Source: Sphingomonas natans (GTDB taxonomy: Bacteria > Pseudomonadota > Alphaproteobacteria > Sphingomonadales > Sphingomonadaceae). From it: a stretch of 64,000 nt of DNA. A program made the position numbers and the translations under genes. The notes beneath the pieces are model-generated. The model was not told the origin of the DNA and ran no database searches. It saw only the letters and a program-made list of their open reading frames with translations. The stretch is from contig NZ_JAUOTP010000001.1 of the NCBI RefSeq assembly GCF_030546695.1, forward strand, positions 1-64,000, given 5' to 3'. This document shows positions 1 to 11,723 of the stretch, piece after piece. Each line of letters starts with the position of its first letter. The first letter of the stretch is position 1.

Positions 1-2280
1 GGACGGGTCAACTCCACGGGCGGCAAGTCCGTCTTCTCCCGCACGGAGGCCTACCGCACGGAGAAGGGCAGCCTGGGCGCGCCGTTCAGGGGCGCGACCC
101 TCACCGGGGGCGCCCGGACCGCCAGGGCCACCGGGCCCGCCCGGGAAATTGAAGCCGCGCGCTGCCGCCAGCTTGCGGAAGGCGGCGATCTGGCCGGCGG
201 TCGGCTTGAGCGGGATCGAGAGATTGAAGCCCCAGCGCAGGCTTTCGGTATCTTCGCGGCTGAAATTGACCGGGCGCGTGTCGGCGCGGATCAGATCGCC
301 GTCGGCATCGCGGATGAAGCGATCGGGGAAGGCCTCCTCGATCGCGGCGGTGGGCTCGGGAAGCGAATTGATCGCGTCGCGGATGCGGCTCTTCACATAG
401 TTTGCGGTGAAGCTGATGTCGGTCTTGGGCAGCGGCTTCCACGTGGCGCCGATCTTCATGACATGGCGATTGTCGGCGAGCAGGGTGGGATTGCCGCCGG
501 TGATCGCGGAGACGTCGACCGACTGGCCCTGCCGATAATCAAACACACGTGCGGCGGGCGTGACGACGACCGGATTGCCGAGCTGCGCCACGGTCGGTGC
601 GCCCTCATCGTCCGTGACCGAAAAGATGAAGGTGATCGGCGGGCGCGGCGTCCAGTTCACGCCATAGCCGTAGGTGCGCAGCGTCCCGAAATCGCTGAGC
701 TCGTTGACGGCGAGATTGACGTTGGCGGTGAGGTTGCCGAGCGCGGTCAGCACGCCCGCGCGGCGGCTGGCGATCGGCAGATCGACGCTGACCGAACCGG
801 TGCCGCCCGTGCGCGAGAGCGAGGTGGATTGGAACAGGCCCGCGCGCCGCGTGTCGGCGTCGATCGCCTGCAGCGTGCCGCCGGCCTTGATCGTCGTGCC
901 GACGGCGCCGGCGGGCAGTTTGAAGAGATTGCCGCGCGTGATGATCTGCGCATCGCCGCTGTTCGTGATCGAGCGGGCCTTGTTGACGAGCAGGGAGCCG
1001 ATCAGCGGATCGAGATCGCCATAGGGATTGAGCGTCGCGTCGTTGGCGGTCAGCCGCGCCTGGATCGCGCTCGTGTCGAGGCTGGTCTCGGTGCGCGTGC
1101 GGCTGTCGCCATGATCGTAATTGGCGGTCGTCGTCCAGCGCCAGGCGGGCGAGAATTGCCCGTTCGCGCCGAGCCCGAGATGCCCGGTCCAGCCGTTGGT
1201 CCGCTGCGAGAGCGGATCGGTGCCGAGATAGCGATCGAGCAGCACCGCCGAGGCGAAGGGCGAATAGGGATTGCCCGCGGGCAGCGACAGCGAGGTGGAG
1301 GGCAGGCCGTTGAGCGCCTGGCTGCGCGTGACGGTCAGCATGCCGTTGGCGGTCGCCGAGATGCCGCCGAAGGCGCGCGCATAGACGCTGTTCATCGTCA
1401 GCGTCCGCGTCTGCGGGCGCAGCGTCCGGTACGGCGAGATATCGGTATTGGTCTGCTGGTTCGCGGTCGCGGCGAAGGCGGCGAGATTGGGCGCGGCGGT
1501 CGCGGCGGAGGCGGGGACGCCGGCGATCGTGACCGGCGCGCCGACCAAAGCGGCGAGGCGCGGATCGAGCAGGCTGCCATTGGCGGCGACGATATTGCCC
1601 TGCGCCGAATAAGGCTGGCCCGCCGCGGTGGAGATCAGATCGCGATCGCTTTCCAGCAGGCGCTGGCTGGCTTGCAGGCGGACGTTCAGATTGAAGCGAT
1701 TGTCGCCGCGGATCTGGATCTTGCCGCCCTCCAGCGTGCCGCTCTCGCCGCCGCCCTCGGTGGAGGTGCTGCCGTCGGCGACGAGCGTCTTCGCGTCGAA
1801 GCGGCGGCGCAGCACGAAATTGACGACCTTCTGGTCCGCACCGAAGCCATATTTGAGCGCGACCTCCTCGGGCATCACCTCGACGCGAAGGATCGCCTCG
1901 GTCGGGATGTCGCGGATTTCGGCGAAGCTGGAGATGCGCTTGCCGTTGAGCAGGACGGCGGGTGCGCCGCCGCCGCGGCCCTGGTTGCTGCCCGTCTGCG
2001 GGGCGAGTTCGGTCAACAGATCCGAGATCGAATTGACCCCGTAGGCGCGCACGTCGGCAGGATTGAGGACCTGCTCGGCGGGGATGTCGCCCACGACCGA
2101 GCCGACCGGCTTCTGGCCGTTGACGACGATCGCCTCTTCCTCGTCGATCGCGCCGCCCTCGCTGCCGCCCGGCGGGGGCGTGCGGGCCGGCGGCGCGTCC
2201 TGCGCGAAGGCCGGAACGCCCGAGAGCGCGATGAGACCGGCGAAAGCGGGGGCGGCGGCGAGGCGAATCGTTCGGATCAT
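1..2280 (-). CDS. TonB-dependent outer membrane receptor, 3'-truncated
   Basis: Outer membrane beta-barrel receptor that takes up ligands using energy from TonB. The start at 2280 gives a clear Sec signal peptide ending in PAFAQD. A plug domain follows (about residues 45-140, with VLLNGKRI, then a segment rich in EV and VVNF), and then barrel sequence with alternating polar and hydrophobic strands. About 760 residues are present and the frame runs off the window at base 1 without a stop. Near the end a GGPGGPGGPG run appears, a feature I associate with sphingomonad receptors of this type. The last ~35 codons (bases 1-110) do not read like a barrel and may not belong to this gene (see findings). 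The substrate cannot be told from sequence. It stands alone, divergent from lon. Confidence 0.85.
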   Translation of the reverse strand, partial: MIRTIRLAAAPAFAGLIALSGVPAFAQDAPPARTPPPGGSEGGAIDEEEAIVVNGQKPVGSVVGDIPAEQVLNPADVRAYGVNSISDLLTELAPQTGSNQGRGGGAPAVLLNGKRISSFAEIRDIPTEAILRVEVMPEEVALKYGFGADQKVVNFVLRRRFDAKTLVADGSTSTEGGGESGTLEGGKIQIRGDNRFNLNVRLQASQRLLESDRDLISTAAGQPYSAQGNIVAANGSLLDPRLAALVGAPVTIAGVPASAATAAPNLAAFAATANQQTNTDISPYRTLRPQTRTLTMNSVYARAFGGISATANGMLTVTRSQALNGLPSTSLSLPAGNPYSPFASAVLLDRYLGTDPLSQRTNGWTGHLGLGANGQFSPAWRWTTTANYDHGDSRTRTETSLDTSAIQARLTANDATLNPYGDLDPLIGSLLVNKARSITNSGDAQIITRGNLFKLPAGAVGTTIKAGGTLQAIDADTRRAGLFQSTSLSRTGGTGSVSVDLPIASRRAGVLTALGNLTANVNLAVNELSDFGTLRTYGYGVNWTPRPPITFIFSVTDDEGAPTVAQLGNPVVVTPAARVFDYRQGQSVDVSAITGGNPTLLADNRHVMKIGATWKPLPKTDISFTANYVKSRIRDAINSLPEPTAAIEEAFPDRFIRDADGDLIRADTRPVNFSREDTESLRWGFNLSIPLKPTAGQIAAFRKLAAARGFNFPGGPGGPGGPGAPGEGRAPERRAQAALLRAVGLRAGEDGLAARGVDPS

Positions 2281-2437
2281 GGGTTTCCGCTAGCGGATAA
2301 ACCTCGCCCCATATGTCATTATGGCAACAAAGGCCGGATCGAACCTATCGCGCCGACTATCGCGGATTGATCCGCGTGGCGGCGCGTCCCATATCCGGTG
2401 CCAAGGCCGCGAGAGTCCGCGCGGCATCGGAGTGATC

Positions 2438-4846
<2,409 letters not shown>

Positions 4847-4880
4847 CGCAATCTTTTGCGGCATTTCAGGTATTTTCCTT

Positions 4881-4909
4881 TTGACAGGTTGCCGCACAAA
4901 GGGGTTTAT
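4881..4909 (+). promoter_or_regulatory. Probable sigma70-type promoter of the HU gene
   Basis: A perfect TTGACA at 4881-4886 is followed by a 17-base spacer and GTTTAT at 4904-4909, a weak -10 match (TTTATC with an 18-base spacer is the alternative). The HU start codon is 33 bases further on. The short stretch is AT-richer than its surroundings. It would let HU be transcribed independently of lon. Confidence 0.5.
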
Positions 4910-4942
4910 CCCTCTTACCAACAAAAAGATTGGGGGTGCAGG

Positions 4943-5215
4943 ATGAACAAGCAGGAATTGATCTTCGCGGTTGCGGAAGAAACAGGGTTCAACCGCAGCG
5001 ATACAACTCGCGTTGTGGAAGCGATGCTTAGCAAGATCGGTCAGACTTTGGTCGATGGCAGCGAAGTGCGTCTGGTTGGATTTGGAACCTTTTCGGTGAC
5101 GAGGCGTAAGCCTTCGACCGGGCGCAATCCGCGCACCGGCGAGCCGATGAACATCGCCTCGACCAGCCAGCCGAAGTTTCGTGCGGGCAAGGTGCTGAAG
5201 GAACTGGTCAACTAG
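4943..5215 (+). CDS. hup: HU family DNA-binding protein
   Basis: Small histone-like protein that bends and compacts DNA as a dimer. The 90 residues equal the family length. It shows the N-terminal helices (MNKQELIFAVAEETG) and the HU/IHF signature VGFGTFSVTRRKPSTGRNPRTG, whose proline-containing arm wraps the minor groove. The ATG at 4943 follows a G-rich ribosome site (GGGGGTGCAGG). It lies just downstream of lon with its own apparent promoter. Confidence 0.97.
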   Translation: MNKQELIFAVAEETGFNRSDTTRVVEAMLSKIGQTLVDGSEVRLVGFGTFSVTRRKPSTGRNPRTGEPMNIASTSQPKFRAGKVLKELVN

Positions 5216-5221
5216 GCACTG

Positions 5222-5256
5222 GCCGCCGTCGATGTCGGACTGGACAGGACGGCGGC
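5222..5256 (+). terminator. Hairpin after HU gene, possible terminator
   Basis: A perfect 9-base stem (GCCGCCGTC pairing with GACGGCGGC) with a 17-base loop begins 6 bases after the HU stop. No T-run follows, so termination here is inferred from position and stem strength only. Confidence 0.4.
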
Positions 5257-5300
5257 GAGCCTCTAATCGCGCCCCCTTGGCGTGGCCCTGGCAAGCACAG

Positions 5301-5375
5301 GGGCGCATAGCTCAGCGGTAGAGCACACCCTTCACACGGGTGGGGTCGCAGGTTCAATCCCTGCTGCGCCCACCA
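5301..5375 (+). tRNA. tRNA-Val (CAC)
   Basis: A complete cloverleaf can be folded. The acceptor is GGGCGCA/TGCGCCC, the D stem GCTC/GAGC, the anticodon stem CACCC/GGGTG with loop TTCACAC (anticodon CAC, reading GUG), and the T stem GCAGG/CCTGC with loop TTCAATC. CCA is encoded at 5373-5375. No integrase or other mobile gene is beside it. Confidence 0.97.
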
Positions 5376-5492
5376 CGCCTCCCCTCATATTCATCCGTGC
5401 CGCGCTGCAGCGGACGACCGCTCTCCGCCTGAACAATGGGCATGGAGCCGCACGCGACGCCGCTCGTTCATCCTTCGACAAGGAGAACAGAC

Positions 5493-5666
5493 ATGGCCAA
5501 GCCGCCCGAAACACCGCCCCATTCCGACATAGAGGGCGTCAATCGCGACGCGCGCGTCGGCACGCCCACGCGCGACAAGCAGCCCGATCCGGGCGCGGCG
5601 ATGAATCACGCCGATGACGAGAGCAAGGGCCGGCCCGAAGGCGGGCGTCAGTCGACGAGCGAATAG
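5493..5666 (+). CDS. Small hydrophilic protein of unknown function
   Basis: A 57-residue frame with a strong ribosome site (AAGGAGAA, seven bases before the ATG at 5493). The product is highly polar, rich in Pro, Asp, Glu, Arg and Gly, with no membrane segment, no cysteine and no recognisable motif (MAKPPETPPHSD at the start, QSTSE at the end). It may be a small disordered or stress-related protein. The good ribosome site and its isolated place between a tRNA and a repeat are the reasons to call it a gene. I assign no function. Confidence 0.55.
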   Translation: MAKPPETPPHSDIEGVNRDARVGTPTRDKQPDPGAAMNHADDESKGRPEGGRQSTSE

Positions 5667-5679
5667 AAGCTCCCCGATC

Positions 5680-5719
5680 CTCCCCATCGCAGATGGGGAG
5701 GGGGACCGCCGCAGGCGGT
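5680..5719. repeat. Double-hairpin intergenic repeat
   Basis: Two adjacent hairpins: CTCCCCAT/ATGGGGAG (5680-5700) and ACCGCC/GGCGGT (5705-5719). The arrangement resembles short palindromic repeats scattered between genes in sphingomonad genomes. It lies between the small plus-strand gene and the end of the thiolase gene. No other copy of this type was noticed in the window. Confidence 0.5.
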
Positions 5720-5772
5720 GGAGAGTGTTTTGAAACGCTGAGGATTTCACGCCACCGTGCTGCGTGAGGTCC

Positions 5773-5794
5773 GCCCCCGGGCAGAGCCGGGGGC
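5773..5794 (-). terminator. Hairpin at the end of the thiolase gene
   Basis: An 8-base GC stem (GCCCCCGG/CCGGGGGC) with a 6-base loop sits 9 bases beyond the thiolase stop on the minus strand. There is no T-run, so a terminator role is only probable. Confidence 0.4.
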
Positions 5795-5802
5795 TTAGAT
5801 CA

Positions 5803-6993
5803 TCAGTCGCGCGCGATGCACATGGCGATGCCCATGCCGCCGCCGATGCAGAGCGTAGCAAGGCCCTTCTTGGCGTCGCGCTTCTCCATTTCGTAGAGGA
5901 GGGTCGTCAGGACGCGCGCGCCGCTGGCGCCGACCGGATGGCCGATCGCGATCGCGCCGCCATTGACGTTGACCTTGTCCGCATCCCAGCCGAGCTCCTG
6001 CCCGACCGCGAGCGCCTGCGCGGCGAAGGCCTCGTTGGCCTCGATCAGGTCGAGATCGTCGATCGTCCAGCCGGCCTTCTCCAGCGCCTTCTTGGACGCG
6101 GGCACGGGGCCGATGCCCATATAAGCCGGATCGACGCCCGCAGTCGCCCAGGAGGCGATGCGCCCGAGAACCTTGGCGCCGCGCTTGGCGGCCGCCTCCG
6201 CGCTCATCAGCACGATCGCCGCGGCGCCGTCATTTATGCCGCTCGAATTGCCCGCGGTGACGCTGCCGTCCTTCTTGAAGGCGGGGCGCAGGCCGGCCAT
6301 CATCTCGGTGGTGGCGCCGACGCGGATATATTCGTCGTCGCTGACGATCGTCTCGCCCTTGCGCGTCTTGATCGTGACCGACGCGATCTCGGCCGCGAAG
6401 CGGCCGTCGGCGCGCGCCTTCTCCGCCTTGTTCTGGCTGGCGACGGCGAAGGCGTCCTGCGCCTCGCGCGTGATCTGGTAGCGCTCGGCGAGATTCTCGG
6501 CGGTCATGCCCATCGGATAATTGTGGAAGGCGTCGGTCAGCGCATCGTTCATCATCGTATCGACGAGCGTGACCGGGCCCATCTTGGTGCCGCCGCGCAT
6601 ATGCTGTGCGTGCGGCGCCATCGACATGCTTTCCTGCCCGCCCGCGACGATGATGTCCGCGTCGCCGGCGGCGATGCCCTGCGCCGCGATGGCGACCGCG
6701 CGCAGCCCCGATCCGCAAATCTGGTTGATCGAGTAAGCCGTCGCCTCGACCGGGATGCCCGCGGCGACGGCCGCCTGCCGCGCCGGGCCCTGGCCTTCGC
6801 CCGCCGACAGGATCTGGCCGAGCACGACCTCGTCCACTTCGTCGGGCGCGACGCCCGCCTGTTCGAGCGCGGCGACGATCGCCGTGCGCCCGAGTTCGTG
6901 CGCGGAAACATTGGCGAAGGCGCCGTTGAAGCTGCCGACGGGCGTCCGCTTGGCGCCGGTAATGACGATGTCTGCCACGTGTCGATCCGTCAT
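5803..6993 (-). CDS. phaA: Acetyl-CoA C-acetyltransferase (thiolase)
   Basis: Joins two acetyl-CoA into acetoacetyl-CoA, the first step of polyhydroxybutyrate synthesis, or runs in reverse in ketone and fatty acid breakdown. The 396 residues match the family. The nucleophilic cysteine is C93 in NQICGSGL, the catalytic histidine H352 in [10 protein letters not shown], and the second cysteine C382 in CIGGGMG. It lies 19 bases after the PhaC-like gene on the same strand, and phaR reads away on the other side, so a PHA role is favoured over general beta-oxidation. The symbol phaA rests on that context. Confidence 0.93.
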   Translation of the reverse strand: MTDRHVADIVITGAKRTPVGSFNGAFANVSAHELGRTAIVAALEQAGVAPDEVDEVVLGQILSAGEGQGPARQAAVAAGIPVEATAYSINQICGSGLRAVAIAAQGIAAGDADIIVAGGQESMSMAPHAQHMRGGTKMGPVTLVDTMMNDALTDAFHNYPMGMTAENLAERYQITREAQDAFAVASQNKAEKARADGRFAAEIASVTIKTRKGETIVSDDEYIRVGATTEMMAGLRPAFKKDGSVTAGNSSGINDGAAAIVLMSAEAAAKRGAKVLGRIASWATAGVDPAYMGIGPVPASKKALEKAGWTIDDLDLIEANEAFAAQALAVGQELGWDADKVNVNGGAIAIGHPVGASGARVLTTLLYEMEKRDAKKGLATLCIGGGMGIAMCIARD

Positions 6994-7012
6994 GATGAGA
7001 GGTGGGATTGCG

Positions 7013-8101
7013 CTAGCAAAGCCGCCGCGCCTGCGAAAGCCATTGCAACAGCGGCTGCCACAACAAGGCCTCCGCCCGGCCGCCGACGATCATGCCGACA
7101 TGCCCCAGGCTCAGCGTGATCCGATCGCCGATTCCCGCCGCCGACGCATGCGGCACGATCCGGTCGCTCGTCGAGACAACCTCCAGCACAGGGAAGGAAA
7201 ACCGCGCCGGATCGATCGCCTGTCCACCGACGCGCCACGCGCCGCTGCCGGGCAGATCGCGCAGGAAGAAATCCTCGAGGAGTTCGCGCGCGGCGGCGAA
7301 GGTCATCGGCGGGCCGGCATTGGCCCAATCCTCGACCGTCGTAAAACTCGCCACCGCGCGGCGGTCCGCGGCCTTGCGCCCGATCGCCTCGAACTTGGCA
7401 AGCGTGCGGACGGGATCGAGTCGCCAGAAGGCCGACTGCATGATTTCCATCGGCATCAGGCCGAGCTCCTCGGCCGGGCCGCGCGCGCTCTCCCACAATT
7501 CGGTGAGGCGCAGCCGCGAGCCCGGCGGGAAGCCGGCGAAGCGCCAGGGCGCGGCGATCAGAGCCAGCCCGCGGACGGACATCGCCTGCGCCGCCGCCGT
7601 CGCGAGCGTGCCGCCAAGGCAATAGCCGACGAGGATCGGCGGCTCTGGCAGCCGCGCCAGCAAAGGCAGCAGCAGCCTTTCGACATGGCCGGCGAGATCG
7701 AGATGGCGTTCGTCGCTGCCCGGCGTTCCCCAATCGACGAGCAGCACGCGCAGGCCCGCGGCGCGCAGCCAGCGCAGCAGGGATCGCTGCCGATCCAGAT
7801 CGAGGATCTCGGCGCCGTTGATCAGCGAGGGGATGAAGACGATCGGCGTGCCTTCGCCGCCATAATCGCGCAGGCTGGCTCTGCCGCGCTGCGCGATCCT
7901 GCGCGCGCGCCGCATCGGCCGCTGGCGCGGGGCGTCCTGATAGGCGCGCACGCCCTGCAAAACTGCAGCAATCCGTGCAGCATCGTCACCCGCTTCGCTG
8001 CGCAGCATCTCCAAAAACAGCGGGAGCGGGCGCGGCCTGTGTTGCGACGCGGCGGATGATAGTGCTAAGACTTCGCTATTCGACTGAGGGGAACGGGGCA
8101 T
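7013..8101 (-). CDS. phaC: PhaC-like alpha/beta hydrolase (PHA synthase family)
   Basis: Alpha/beta-hydrolase fold protein related to polyhydroxyalkanoate synthases, which polymerise hydroxyacyl-CoA. It is about 362 residues from the start used here, short like class III or IV PhaC subunits. The lipase-like box has cysteine in place of serine (C161 in GYCLGG). Further on are an aspartate in STSDRIVP and a histidine in LGHVGMIVG, together the Cys-Asp-His triad of PHA synthases. LVDWGTPG is also typical. The start is uncertain. The ATG at 8101 overlaps the phaR ATG on the other strand, and its first ~20 codons use rare TTA and CTA. The next ATG, at 8008, would lose the [10 protein letters not shown] segment that I believe is conserved. 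Confidence 0.75.
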   Translation of the reverse strand: MPRSPQSNSEVLALSSAASQHRPRPLPLFLEMLRSEAGDDAARIAAVLQGVRAYQDAPRQRPMRRARRIAQRGRASLRDYGGEGTPIVFIPSLINGAEILDLDRQRSLLRWLRAAGLRVLLVDWGTPGSDERHLDLAGHVERLLLPLLARLPEPPILVGYCLGGTLATAAAQAMSVRGLALIAAPWRFAGFPPGSRLRLTELWESARGPAEELGLMPMEIMQSAFWRLDPVRTLAKFEAIGRKAADRRAVASFTTVEDWANAGPPMTFAAARELLEDFFLRDLPGSGAWRVGGQAIDPARFSFPVLEVVSTSDRIVPHASAAGIGDRITLSLGHVGMIVGGRAEALLWQPLLQWLSQARRLC

Positions 8102-8675
8102 GGCGAAATCATCGAATCCTTCTGGCCCGGTCACCATCAAGAAATATGCGAACCGCCGGCTCTATAATACGGAGAGCTCGAGCTACATCACGCTCGAGTT
8201 CCTTGCGCAAATGACGCGCGAGGGGCGCGAGTTCAAGGTCATCGACGCCAAGAGCGAAGAAGACATCACGCATAACATTCTCACCCAGATCATCATGGAA
8301 GAGGAAAATCGCGGGCAGACGATGCTGCCCGTCGGCTTCCTGCGCGAACTGATCTCGCTCTACGGCGATTCGATGCAGTCGGTGGTGCCGCAATATCTGG
8401 AAGCGTCGATGGAGGCGTTCCGCCGCAACCAGTCGCAATTCCAGCAGGCGATGCAGGGCGCGTTCACGGGCGGGCCGTTCGCGGATCTCGCCAAGCGCAA
8501 CATGGAGATGATGGAAGCCGCCGCCGAAGCCTTCAAGGTCAAGGGCACCAGCGGCAAGGCGACCCCGCCGACGAAGGCCGAGACACCGGCCCCGGCCGTG
8601 CCGAAGGACGATATCCTGGCGCTGAAGGAACAGATGGCGGCGCTTCAGGCGAAGATCGACAAGATCGGGAAATAA
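8100..8675 (+). CDS. phaR: Polyhydroxyalkanoate synthesis repressor PhaR
   Basis: DNA-binding regulator that senses PHA granules and represses phasin and PHA genes. It has 191 residues. The N-terminal PHB-accumulation regulatory domain is unmistakable (IKKYANRRLYNTESSSYITL, about residues 13-32), followed by the second PHB_acc domain (about 65-110). After an Ala/Pro-rich linker comes a C-terminal coiled helix (DDILALKEQMAALQAKID). A GAGGGG ribosome site precedes the ATG. It is divergent from the PhaC-like and thiolase genes, which it may control; each promoter would then lie in or near the other gene's 5' end. Confidence 0.95.
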   Translation: MAKSSNPSGPVTIKKYANRRLYNTESSSYITLEFLAQMTREGREFKVIDAKSEEDITHNILTQIIMEEENRGQTMLPVGFLRELISLYGDSMQSVVPQYLEASMEAFRRNQSQFQQAMQGAFTGGPFADLAKRNMEMMEAAAEAFKVKGTSGKATPPTKAETPAPAVPKDDILALKEQMAALQAKIDKIGK

Positions 8676-8682
8676 GCGCGCG

Positions 8683-10173
8683 TCAGCGGCGGACGTACAT
8701 GTCGATCGTGCGGCCTTCGAAATTGGCGCTTCCGGCCAGCCAATAGGAACGGCGCAGCGTTTCGAACAGAATCGCGGCGGTCCGCGGATTGCGTTTCGCG
8801 TCCGCCTCGCGACCGATCGTGATCGCCGACGGGTGCGCGGCGAGGATGCGTCGCACTTCCGAAGCGGAGTCGATGCCCAGCGCGTCTTGCTCGACGCGCG
8901 ACGACAGGTGATCCGGGAAGACGAAGCGGCTGAGCGTGCAGGCGTGCGCGAGCTGGAACAGGATGGGCGGGCCATCATATTCGAACAGGCAGCCGCGGTC
9001 GACGTCGGCCGGCAGCAGCGCCACCATCTTCTCGATCTGCTCGCGGGACCGGCGGTGCGAGGCCAGATCGGGCCAGCCCAGATTGGCGAGGGGAATCCAC
9101 AAGGCGATCGCCGCGAAGCCGATCCCGATCGGACGCCGCGCCGCGATCGGCGCGAGGCCGACGGCGAGCGGGACGTAGAGCGGCATCAGATAATGATAAT
9201 AGAAGCCGCCGATCAGGAAATAGCCGGCGAGCGCCGCGCCGATCCAGCCCATGAGGAACAGCGCCCACCGGCGCACCGCGGCTTCGCTCCGGCGCAACTG
9301 CCAAAGCGATGCCGCCGTGCAGAGCGAGAGTGGCGCGAGATGCCCGAGGCTCGTGATCAGGCGCTCGCCTGTCTTGCCGTCGATCGCCGTATCCCGCAGC
9401 ATGATCGAGACGAAGTTGGCGAAGACGAAGCTTTGGCCTCGGCCGATCGCCGCATAGGCGACCCACGCCAGCAGAGTGGGGAAGAGCGCGGCCGCCGCGA
9501 GCAAGCCGGTCCAGCCGACGGCCTTTGCCAGAGGCAGGCGCCGTAGCAGCAGCCCCGCGAGCACGAGCCCGAAGAAGGCGACCTCGAACAGCGCGGTATA
9601 TTTGATCTGGATCGCGATGCCGCCCAGCGCCATCGCCACGAAGCCGTGCCGCAAGCTTCGTCGCACATCGCTGGACTCGATCGCGCGCAAAGTCGCCAGC
9701 GCGGCGAAGGCGACGAGCGGATTGTAGAAGACGGGCGACTGGCCGCCGCCGCCCTCGACCGTTTCGATCCACAGAAGATAGGCGAGCCCCGCGAAGAGCG
9801 CGGCGGGCTCCGGCGCGGCGCGGCGCGCGATCCGGGAGACCGCCCATGCGCCCGCCCATGCGAAAAGCGCGGCCACGACCTGATATTGGTAGACGCCCTG
9901 TCCGCCGAGCAGCCGGATCGCGGCATAGAGCAGGAAGAGGCCGATGGGCTTCCTGTCCCAGATATCGACATAAGGGACGGCCCCGTGGAGCAGCCGATCA
10001 CCGACGAGCAGATAGAATTGCTCGTCCAGGAACGGCGCGGGATCACCGAAGGTCGGCGCGCGCAGCAGGAGCGTCGCCACGAGCAGGGCGATGCCGGTGA
10101 CGAGGGGCATCGACACCGATCGCCGCGCATCGGTTGCAGACGGCGGCACCACTATCGCTGGTAGGGTCGCCAT
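8683..10173 (-). CDS. Polytopic glycosyltransferase family 39-type protein
   Basis: Inner membrane protein of 496 residues with about ten hydrophobic segments and a large C-terminal soluble part. The first periplasmic loop carries FLDEQFYLL with acidic residues, as in GT39/PMT and ArnT-like enzymes that move sugars from polyprenyl-phosphate donors to acceptors outside the membrane. The ATG at 10173 shares one base with the stop of the upstream gene (TGATG), so translation is probably coupled; an in-frame ATG at 10191 is the alternative. It is the last gene of the four-gene glycan cluster. Its sugar and acceptor are unknown. Confidence 0.8.
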   Translation of the reverse strand: MATLPAIVVPPSATDARRSVSMPLVTGIALLVATLLLRAPTFGDPAPFLDEQFYLLVGDRLLHGAVPYVDIWDRKPIGLFLLYAAIRLLGGQGVYQYQVVAALFAWAGAWAVSRIARRAAPEPAALFAGLAYLLWIETVEGGGGQSPVFYNPLVAFAALATLRAIESSDVRRSLRHGFVAMALGGIAIQIKYTALFEVAFFGLVLAGLLLRRLPLAKAVGWTGLLAAAALFPTLLAWVAYAAIGRGQSFVFANFVSIMLRDTAIDGKTGERLITSLGHLAPLSLCTAASLWQLRRSEAAVRRWALFLMGWIGAALAGYFLIGGFYYHYLMPLYVPLAVGLAPIAARRPIGIGFAAIALWIPLANLGWPDLASHRRSREQIEKMVALLPADVDRGCLFEYDGPPILFQLAHACTLSRFVFPDHLSSRVEQDALGIDSASEVRRILAAHPSAITIGREADAKRNPRTAAILFETLRRSYWLAGSANFEGRTIDMYVRR

Positions 10174-11723
10174 CAGCGGATGCCCGGGCAATCGCGCGGG
10201 GCCAGTCCGTGCGGCGGCAGGTGAAGGACCATGCCCGCATAGATGAAGCGGCGCGGATAGGTCGCGTCCATCGCATCGGCGACGGCGGGATTGTAGCGGC
10301 TGTCATATGTGGTGTCGCCACGGTCGCCGTCGGTGATGAAGCCGCCGAAGCAGCGACGGCGGACGAGGGCGACGAAAGCGGGCTCGTCATAGCGGCCGAG
10401 CGCGGCGAGCTCGGCGGCGATTGCGGGCTCCCATTCGGCGGATCTGCCCGCGCGGATGAGCAGCGTCATATCGTCGGAGATGACCGGGGCAGGGGTCGCG
10501 TGGATCGCGTGCACGAGACGATCGAGACGCCCGGCCTTTGCATGCGCGGCCGCGGTGAAGTCGCCCCATTGCGCGAGCGGGATGGCCTGGATGGCGGCTG
10601 CGATCAGCAGCAATGTCGGCGCGACGCTCTCCGGCGAGAAGGGCCAGCCCGCGGGCGGTCGCTCGCCCACCGCGAAGGCGAAAGCGGGCGAGGCGCCCAG
10701 CGCGGCGAGGATGGCGAGCGGCGCGAACCATTCGATCAGATAGTTCGAAGAGCCGCCCGACTTGACGATCATCGCCAGCATCAGCGTTCGCAGGATCAGA
10801 TAGAGTCCCAGGATCAGCAGGATCGCGCGCCGTTCCGATCCGCCGCTCTCGCGGCGAAAGGATGCCCACGCAATCCCGCACCCGAGCAGCGCCATCAGCA
10901 CGAACGCGACATGCGCGCGCAGCGGCGGCAGAAGCGACCACAAGCGATGCGCCTCGTTCCGGTTCATATTGTAGAGGACGATGTGGCGGAGGAAGCCGCC
11001 GTGGGTCATGAGCGTCAGCGTGCCCAATGCCGCAAGGCCGATGACGAGGCAGGCCACGAGGCACGTCCAGCCGAGACGGGGTCGGGTCAGGAGCAGGCCG
11101 AGGATCGCGGCCGCGGGCGCCGCGACCGTGACCTGCTTGGTATAGACGCCCAGCGTGAAGCAGAGCGCCGCCGCGAGGATCAAACGCGGGCGGCGCAGCG
11201 CCATGATCGTCAGCAGCAATCCGCAGAGCGTGAACAGGCAGGCGAGCATGTCGACCCGCATCGTCGCCGACCATTCGGCGACCGGCTGGCAGACGGGGAA
11301 GAGCAGGCCCGCGAAGAGTCCGCCCGCAATTGCCGTGCGTCTATCGCCGACGGTCGCGATGGCCGCGCGCGCGATCAGACCGACGGCGACGGCCGAGGCT
11401 AGCGTCGCGGCGAAGCTCAACGCGCGTCCCGTGAACAGCGGATCGGCGCCCGTCACGCGCACGAGCGCTGCGACCGCCAGATGATAGACGGGCGGATAAT
11501 GATAGACGATCGCGGGAAAGACGCCGATCGGCGAATAGCCGCGCCCGGCGACCATGTTGATCATCTGCTGCCAGACGATCCCCTCGCCATAATCGACATT
11601 GTAGCGATAGCCGATGATCGTGCGCGTCGCGCCGAGCAGCGAGACGACGTCCAATGCGAGGATCGCGATCAGCAGCGCAAGCGCCCATGCCGGCAAGCGC
11701 AGCGCAGGAGCGCGCTTGATCAC
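10173..11723 (-). CDS. Polytopic membrane glycosyltransferase (PMT/GT39-like)
   Basis: Inner membrane protein of 516 residues with about eleven hydrophobic helices. The first external loop contains YRYNVDYGEG, an acidic loop motif like the Asp-Glu of membrane GT-C enzymes, and later YHYPPVYH. These suggest a transferase using a polyprenyl-phosphate sugar. The GTG start at 11723 lies in a GTGA overlap with the methyltransferase stop. The open frame continues far upstream, but that part is antisense-like sequence inside the methyltransferase gene. The C-terminal ~100 residues are soluble and contain several cysteines. It probably acts with the adjacent GT39-type protein and the GT2 enzyme. Confidence 0.8.
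   Translation of the reverse strand: MIKRAPALRLPAWALALLIAILALDVVSLLGATRTIIGYRYNVDYGEGIVWQQMINMVAGRGYSPIGVFPAIVYHYPPVYHLAVAALVRVTGADPLFTGRALSFAATLASAVAVGLIARAAIATVGDRRTAIAGGLFAGLLFPVCQPVAEWSATMRVDMLACLFTLCGLLLTIMALRRPRLILAAALCFTLGVYTKQVTVAAPAAAILGLLLTRPRLGWTCLVACLVIGLAALGTLTLMTHGGFLRHIVLYNMNRNEAHRLWSLLPPLRAHVAFVLMALLGCGIAWASFRRESGGSERRAILLILGLYLILRTLMLAMIVKSGGSSNYLIEWFAPLAILAALGASPAFAFAVGERPPAGWPFSPESVAPTLLLIAAAIQAIPLAQWGDFTAAAHAKAGRLDRLVHAIHATPAPVISDDMTLLIRAGRSAEWEPAIAAELAALGRYDEPAFVALVRRRCFGGFITDGDRGDTTYDSRYNPAVADAMDATYPRRFIYAGMVLHLPPHGLAPRDCPGIR

Noticed and set aside
463-2370. 635-codon open frame on the plus strand opposite the TonB receptor
   Set aside because: It is Arg/Ala/Gly-rich with no domain, an antisense by-product of high GC; the minus strand gives a signal peptide, plug and barrel.
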